Below are positions 57,784-64,000 of a stretch of DNA of 64,000 nucleotides, one piece after another. The stretch is from the NCBI GenBank assembly GCA_003313425.1, contig NHZP01000017.1:310001-374000 (forward strand). Direction: 5' to 3'. The DNA comes from Pseudopyrenochaeta lycopersici (Eukaryota > Ascomycota > Dothideomycetes > Pleosporales > Pseudopyrenochaetaceae). Each line of letters starts with the position of its first letter. The first letter of the stretch is position 1. The notes below the pieces were generated by a model. The model saw nothing but the letters and a program-made list of their open reading frames with translations. It did not search any database and was not told where the DNA came from. The translations under genes were made by a program, and so were the position numbers.

Positions 57784-58660
57784 ACGTATTCCATTATCGA
57801 GTGCGCCAAACCATCAAGTGAGCCAAAATCTCTTGGCGCCCAACATGACTACTACTACGCGCAATGTCTTAACCAACTCAGTTAAATCAATCTTAAAATG
57901 AAGGCAGAATAGAGCTTACTCTCCAGGCTATAAAGTAAGGCTAATTTAAAAGCGTCTAACGTGCTGCTACAGCGTTTAACGTTACCTAGTTAACCTTACA
58001 GCGAAGATACAACAGAACCCTCGCCTAAGCTAATTGCCAGCCTAATCGCTAGAAGCTTACGCGCACTGAAGAGCAGACAATCTTCTAATATATCCTCAAC
58101 CTTAATTCGCGAGGATTTGCGCCCTAGCTGTGTAAGCTAGCAGATATAGCAGATAAACTGCTAGCTGTACGTAGTGGAGAGCTAGTAGGTAAGCGATAGG
58201 CTAAGAGATTCGTAACGCGTTTAGATAAGCTTAAAATAGCTTTTAACTAAGTAAAGGACTGTTAGAGGATACTCTAGGAAGATCTAGAGAAAATTAGCGC
58301 GTAGTTTAAGCTAGTTAAGGACACTAAAGCTAAGTACGGCGTTCATAATAACAACATGCACAACTTTAATAAAACTAGCTTCTAGATGGGCGTTATTAGC
58401 TCTATAAAAGTTGTTACAGGCTCAGAAAGACGTGCTCGACCTCAACTCATTTCAGCTAGGCGATCGCGAGTGGGTTACAGTTATCCAAAGCATTTGCGCT
58501 GCTGGGTACGCGACCCCGCCATTCATCGTCTACAAAGGACGCGTCTATATCTCTGCATAGTACAAAGAGGCAGATATACTGTACAATTAGAAGCTCTTAG
58601 TCTCTAAGAACGGCTAGACAAACAACGCGCTTAGTCATGCCCTAAGAAAGATTCAAGTTT
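57784..58660 (+). pseudogene. Fot1/pogo transposase relic with 5' TIR
   Basis: Starts with ACGTATTCC and two TIR subrepeats (TCGAGTGCGCCAAA, TCAAGTGAGCCAAA). The plus-strand DDE domain is recognisable near 58360-58640: NFNKTSF then stop stands where pogo transposases have FDETGFQ, followed by SSIKVVTGSERR, VTVIQSICAAGYATPPFIVY and KGRVYISA. Asp-to-Asn and Glu-to-Lys at the catalytic motif are RIP-type changes. Similarity fades near 58660 and no right TIR was found, so the element is truncated. Confidence 0.85.
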
Positions 58661-59739
58661 GCGATAGCTACAGCCATTATACAGGATGATATACTGCGTA
58701 TTAACCCTATTTTTTGTTAACTGTAACGCCGACGCTCTACTTAAGTCGATATTGGCCTTGCCACTTTCAGGCTATTCTCGGCGACACTTGATTCTAGCTT
58801 TACTAGATGTCGACCGCGAATATCATCGCACTTGTACGTGTGAAATAGGTGGAGGTGGAGGTAGTTAAATCAGCTGCTAGTTACCTGTGCTAGTCCTACA
58901 ATTATTCTAGGCGCACGTTAGTAGACTGTTAAAATCTAGCAAATAATTACTATAACAGGTTTAGCAGCAGCAAAATTAGCCCTATATATACTTAGTAATT
59001 AAAACAACTAAATACTTTAAGCTTGATACTATAAGTAGAGAGAATAGCTAACTTACTCTACTTATAAAGTTATTATAAATATTTAAAATAAATAGTAGTA
59101 AGAAAAAATAACTACTATTTTTATGTTAGGCTACAAAGGCAGAGAGCTAAGGTAGCCGCTGGCTGGTCACTAGTACGACGTTAAGTACTATTCTGTTCAG
59201 CATAATCTGCAGACAGCAGATCATTGTTACCTTTTTGGTTGTTTGGCGCAGTAGGAGCAGACTTGTGTCCTGACATTTTAGTAATAAAATAGTATAGAGC
59301 TTTAAATAGTATAGTACTCTACTAAGTATAGCTACTATTATAGCTCTACTATATATTATAAATATAAATAATTTAAACTTTTTATATCTTTTATATATTA
59401 AAGTAGAGTATATTTTTATAACTTTAAAGATCATAGTACTTATATAAAAAGCTATTTATTATTAAACTATATAATAGCTATATTACTACTAGAGCTATTC
59501 TACTCTATTCTATTTTATAATTATATTCTTTTTCTATAAACTAAGACTAAAAGCTTTTTATTTAAAGTATGCGTAGAACTTCCTCTGCAGCTGCAGCGTG
59601 CGGTAAGTTATTGTGTAAGAGGTAGGTATCTGTATTCGTAGTAACTATTCTCTGTCTTTCTACGTACGGTTAAGGAGGGTTCTTATATAGGGGGTACAGA
59701 GCTTTAGCCTTAGTGCCTGAAGCTCTGTTATTATAGAAT
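58661..59739. other. Unassigned mixed-composition stretch
   Basis: 58690-58870 has two overlapping frames without known domains. A minus-strand start MSGHKSAPTAPNNQKGNN (ATG near 59277) could be the first residues of a retroelement gag, with a stop after about 30 codons. 59280-59560 is AT-rich. No gene called. Confidence 0.4.
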
Positions 59740-59982
59740 TATTAGGGTTCAATCCTTCTAAGTAAAGTCGCAGGCTCGCAGCTAAAAGGTAACTAATACC
59801 TCTACCTTTTACCTAGCTAAACTACTAGATTAAGTCTAGCGCCTAAACTAGTAGCTTTATCTCTTATATTTAAATAGTACCTCTCCCCTAAAAGTAAGAG
59901 GTATCTGCTATTTTATCTACTTCTTTTAAATAGAGTTACTCTTACCTAGACTGTCCTAACTGTGCGTGTTGACTGCCTTACA
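59740..59982 (+). repeat. Chromovirus-type LTR related to the 14280-22278 element
   Basis: Plus-strand sense LTR, from TATTAGGGTTCAATCC to TTGACTGCCTTACA, matching the minus-strand sense of the 302 bp LTRs with RIP-type changes and fewer internal repeats (243 bp). The following GTAACAGCGCGGGAC could be a primer site, so it may be a 5' LTR whose element is lost; no matching target duplication. Confidence 0.75.
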
Positions 59983-60311
59983 GTAACAGCGCGGGACAGC
60001 TTAACGTCGCGCGTAGCAACCTTATGCACTGCGTACGGACATAAAACCTTTTATTTAAAGCTGCTTATTTAGTTAATAGAGAAGTAGTAGTTAGATTTAG
60101 AGCTTAAAAGTAAGAAAGCTATTAAAGTTATTATATATTAGACTATATTTTAAAGTATATTAAATAGCTATATTAAAGCTACTTTAATACTAGAAATATA
60201 TTATCTAACTAATAAGTACTATAGCTATATAAGTCTTAGTACTACTCTGTTATAGCCTATAGGAACAGGCTTTATATAGCGAAGTACTATAGGACATAGC
60301 TTAAGTATAAA
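59983..60311. other. Short RIPed remnant between two LTRs
   Basis: Probably leader sequence of the element whose LTR precedes it. Nothing coding is recognised. Confidence 0.4.
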
Positions 60312-62121
60312 TGTCACGAGAGGCTACGAGTAGGGGATTTCAACGCTTAACTAATAGCTTAATTATTATACTACGTACAATCTTAGGTATAATACAAGAC
60401 GTTGCGTAAAGAAGAGAAGAGAATAGAAACTTAGGTGCAGAAGAATACTTAGGGGCTAGGCCTATGCTTAAGCTTAGGCCTTAATAAGGCTAGCTAATTT
60501 AGGTATTACAGGAACTATAGTAGTTACTATAACAGTACCCCCCTCTTACTCTTAAGCTCCTGCGAGGGGTATTTATAAAGTAGTATTATTACTAGTATTA
60601 GGTTTAGATCTTTACGTAGTAAAGACTTTACTTTTACTTTTACGTAGTTTTAGGTAGCTTTAAGATATTAGGGTGCCTCTTATAAAAATTAGTTATAGCT
60701 TAATTATTCTTTAAGTCTATAGTAAGTTCCTAACTTATCTTATTATAGCCTATCTACTTTACTAGATATTTATATTGGTTATATTATCTATTAAGATATA
60801 AGTCCTCTATACTTTTAATAAAGTACTCTTTCTTCTTATTTACTATTACTAGTCTAGGTAGTATTACTTATTAACTAAGTAAGTAGTCTAACTTAGCTGT
60901 AGCTAGTTAGAGTAAAGAGACGTAGAAAACTAGGTATATCTTTATAAATTTAGGTAGTTTAAGTCTATACGCGTAAGAGGAGATCTTCTTAGCTACGTAG
61001 TAGGGGCTAAGATTCTTCTAGTTTAGCTTCTTTAAGGCTTATTAAGTATAGATATTTTAAGTATTAAGCTAGACTTTATTACCTACTTTATATATAAGTA
61101 CTAAGAAGCGTTTCTTATTTACGTGTTCTTATTAATAGGCTTAGGCCTATATTATTTTTTCGTAGATAAACTCTATTATATTACGTATCTTCTTAATTAT
61201 CTAGTTAGCTTCTTAGGCCTATAGAGCCTAGTATAAGGCTCTCTTTATATTTAAGAGCAGTTTAAAACCTATTTATAGGTTCTAGCTAAAGTAGGCTATT
61301 ATTAAGGATAACCTAGTTAATTCTAAGACTGTATTATTAGCTTTAAATTAAGTAATAGGTAAGTAGCTAACCTAGTTATTTTACTAATAATTTATATACG
61401 CGCGTAAAACCTACTCTATTACTAAATTTATAATCTTAGTCTAGCTATTAGTTTTAGGGTAGTAGCTAGTTAAATAGTATTAGTTAATTTTTAATTATTT
61501 ATAGAGTTTATTAAAGAAAGTAGAAATAAACTATCTACTATAGTTAGAGATAATCGTATTTAGAAAGCTATAATATACCTACACGTAGTAAATAAATAGC
61601 TAAGTAATATCTTAAGCTTCTATCTTAGTATAAGGGATTAGGTAGTAGTATTTAAATAGCTAATTAACTACTACTATAATATTAGTATATCCTTTAAATT
61701 TAGAGAGGTTAGTTATAAAGTTAACTAATATATCTTACTATTATTTTTTAGGTACTAGTAGAAGCTTAAGTAGGCTATAATACTTCTTATAAGAGGCTTT
61801 TAATTATTAGTAGGTATAGTAGTAAGTAATATAATAGTAGATTATCTAGAATATATTTAGCTAGTAGTATTCTCTTTAAAGAATTTCTAATATCTTTTCT
61901 TATCCTAAGTAGCTACTTATAAGAGAGTTATATACTATGCGTAAGAGCTTAATAATAAGTTTATTATATATAGAGATTACTAGTTATCTCTAGTAGTATA
62001 AGCGCTAATTTTATTCTTTATATTCTAAGAGTAAGACTTTCTTAGATTACTAAGTATTAGTTTTTAATAAAGCTAAGATTTCCTATATAAATAAGTTAGA
62101 GTTAAATTCTACGTTAATAAT
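60312..62121 (-). mobile_element. 3' half of another Ty3/gypsy element: LTR, integrase (RIPed)
   Basis: LTR 60312-60534 (TGTCACGAG ... TATAACA) next to a minus-strand polypurine tract (GAGTAAGAGGGGGG, about 60536-60550). Integrase on the minus strand at about 61560-60900: NTIISNYSRQFISTFFNK for the expected SDRGPQF region, then YYPKTNS, AYINY.QNN.VSYLPI, and the C-terminal KRFLVLIYKVGNKV and GPYYVAKKI-like stretches. The element is cut at 62122 by the LTR of the next one. Confidence 0.8.
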
Positions 62122-62512
62122 TGTTACGATCCTGCTGGGACCCTGCCCCAGTGGCCCTAACTAGACCTCACGGGTATTAGACTAACAACCGAAGTTACGT
62201 GACGTGCTTAGTTAATTAGTCTGATCAGCGAGACTGAGCACACCAAGCACACTAAGTAACACGCATAACTTCTATGTATATAGACTACTATAATAAACTC
62301 TTATAGCTTATTATATTTAACTTAATATTATACTCTATAGTATAGTAATAGTAATACTAATTATTCTTAACTCTTAGTACTCTTTATAGAAGCACCCTCT
62401 TACTATCTTAGTATTAAAACCCCCTTCTACCTAGTCTCTTACTCTATCCTAGAGAACTAACCTTATAATCTTATTAGTTATCCTTACTAATAGCTTTTAA
62501 GATTCTTTACAC
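62122..62512 (+). repeat. 5' LTR of a gypsy element running off the window
   Basis: Begins TGTTACGATCCTGCTGGGAC; probable end GATTCTTTACA near 62512. The first 110 bp are unmutated, the rest RIPed. A partial copy lies at 33460-33738. Confidence 0.7.
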
Positions 62513-64000
62513 TTTAAACACCTTTAAGATAAGTAACACTAAGATAGAAAATATAAACTACTATACTACTAGGCTAGGTAATACTATTACTAAACTAGAT
62601 CTCTTCTATAGGAATCGCTTTAAGCTTAAAAAATAGTTACTTTAGTTTAACCTGTTCTTTAAGTTTAATATAACTACTATAGATAATAATAATTAAGTAG
62701 TACTTATATCTAGCTATATAAGAGGTAAAGCTACTAAATAAGTAAAGCCTTACCTAGTTAAGTACATAGGCGATAGAGAGAAGCCTTAAGAACTAATTAC
62801 TATATTTAAAGAGACAGGCAGATTTAAAGCATGCATGCGTTAAGCGTTTAGACTTCTAAAGAAAGTAACTATTACAGAACGTAAGGTTTAAAACATATAA
62901 TAAACCTAGTCTATAGCTAACTATACTAATAAATTTCTAGGTTACGCTAGATAAACTAGCTAGAATAATAATACTTTAAAAATAATGTATAAACAAGGCC
63001 TAAAAGCAGACGTCTAGACTAAGCTTATGCGTACAGGCACAAAGATTACAACACTAGATAACCTAATTAATAAGACTATCTAACTAGATATAGAGCTCTA
63101 TAAGCTTCGCGTGCGACTTACAGAATAATAACCTAGACAAATAAAAGAAGATAAGAAACTATAAAGGAATTATTATAACAAGTCTAATAGCAGTTGCCTA
63201 CGTTACTAATATTAGCTATAAGAGGTCCTAAGATATTACACGTCTAGAGGATCTAAAGTAATATATCTAGATAACCTTAATAGAAGAAAATTAAGTAAGA
63301 GCAGGAAAAAGAAAGAAATAACCTATTTTAATTATAATAAGAAAAGCTATATAGCTAAAGACTATAAAAAGAAGAATAAAGTAACCCCCTAGATTAATAT
63401 AATAGTTATAAAAGAAGAAAATAGTAATAATAAGATATAGGAAGTTATTATAACCTAAAAGGAAGGAGCCTAAAATATAAAAGTATTACAGCTACCTCTT
63501 TTAGAACCTACTAAGAAAGAGATTCTAAGAACTTAGTATAGTAAAGATAAGGAAGAGAGTAACAGCTTCTTATCCTTAGTCTATAAAGACGCTAAGAACG
63601 ACCTTAATAATACTATAATACTCCTAACTAAAGAATAAAAAGAGGAGAACTTTTAAAGCTAATATTAACTAAGAACCCTAAGGCTAATAACGCCTATAGA
63701 GGTAGAAAAAGATATTATAGAACTTAACTACTAACTACGCGCGTAATATATATATAAAGTATAATATATTAACGCGCTAACTTTAGCAGAATAAGAAGTA
63801 GCTATAATATAAGGAATAAGTATAATTATCTTAGCTAAATAAGTAATATAAGATATATTATAAGAATACTACTATTACCTTAAATATTATATAAAAATAA
63901 TATAAGAAGAAGTAGAAAAAGCTAAAGAAGTATAGTAACCTGTAAGCGTTAGGGACGTACTATAGAAACTTTAATAAGCTAGATAAATATAAGTACTAGA
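62513..64000 (+). pseudogene. gag and following region of a plus-strand gypsy element (RIPed, runs off window)
   Basis: The frame begins at ATA (62544), probably a RIPed ATG, followed by NYYTTRLGNTITKLDLFY and a retrotransposon capsid-type sequence (FKETGRFKACMR, NYTNKFLGYAR, MYKQGLKADV). The zinc knuckle at 63324-63365 reads Y-FN-Y-NKKS-Y-IAKD-Y: the spacing is exactly C-x2-C-x4-H-x4-C with all four ligands changed to Tyr. Beyond 63400 is a charged Lys/Glu-rich region leading towards the protease. Confidence 0.8.

Noticed and set aside
59147..59434. 95-codon minus-strand ORF
   Set aside because: Most of it runs through AT-rich sequence with low-complexity Ile/Leu/Tyr content; the likelier start there is in another frame (MSGHKS...).

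Overview
The window is from a filamentous ascomycete (Pezizomycotina). The evidence is short spliced genes with 54, 60 and 124 nt introns, fungal-type metabolic enzymes, and long AT-rich tracts saturated with C-to-T / G-to-A changes typical of repeat-induced point mutation (RIP). In the worst tracts CpA and TpG are almost absent while CpG survives (for example no CA or TG at 8881-8940 or 29641-29700). The layout is a two-compartment genome: two small gene islands separated by nested, dead transposable elements.

Gene islands. Positions 1-3365 hold the 3' end of a cytochrome P450, a 237 bp pogo-type MITE, and a two-exon gene fusing a Dabb (stress-response A/B barrel) domain to a GFA zinc domain. 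Positions 34136-42112 hold a broken SDR remnant, a hAT transposase remnant, and three intact genes: a classical SDR, an enoyl-CoA hydratase and a LovC/ToxD-like enoyl reductase. The last two are divergent across a 677 bp shared promoter region. The three could act on acyl or polyketide intermediates, but no synthase is visible.

Transposon block 1 (3366-33738). It starts with a RIPed pogo-type TIR element, a fragment of an LTR family seen again at 42 kb, and a putative further LTR. Next is a large minus-strand Ty3/gypsy element (5494-26366, 376 bp LTRs) with three successive coding blocks: ORF1, pol, and an extra ORF3 between pol and the 3' LTR. A 50-60 bp hairpin repeat lies at the end of each block. 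A younger, nearly intact chromovirus (14280-22278, 302 bp LTRs, target duplication ATAGT) sits inside it. To the right are a different gypsy fragment (26367-28480) and an inverted, 5'-truncated copy of ORF3 plus 3' LTR (28481-33446) carrying a 203 bp (TTTC)n array.

Transposon block 2 (42118-64000). A 14.7 kb minus-strand gypsy element has 232/231 bp LTRs and the same target duplication, GATGC, on both sides. It contains a 7.4 kb Ty1/copia element (46239-53604, duplication ATTAC) and a solo LTR (44787-45036, duplication GTATA). Further right are a TIR element with an AT-rich minisatellite, a Fot1/pogo transposase relic, a chromovirus-like LTR, a gypsy 3' half, and the first 1.9 kb of another gypsy element running off the window.

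Most striking observation: both the gypsy element at 42.1-56.8 kb and the unrelated copia element inside it carry, between pol and the 3' LTR and on the opposite strand, a cysteine-rich accessory reading frame with the same layout (CLxC ... RCxxC ... CxP). In the copia element this antisense gene has its own TATA box, a 5' leader and a clean 45 nt intron. Boundaries inside RIPed coding relics are approximate, and no database search was possible.
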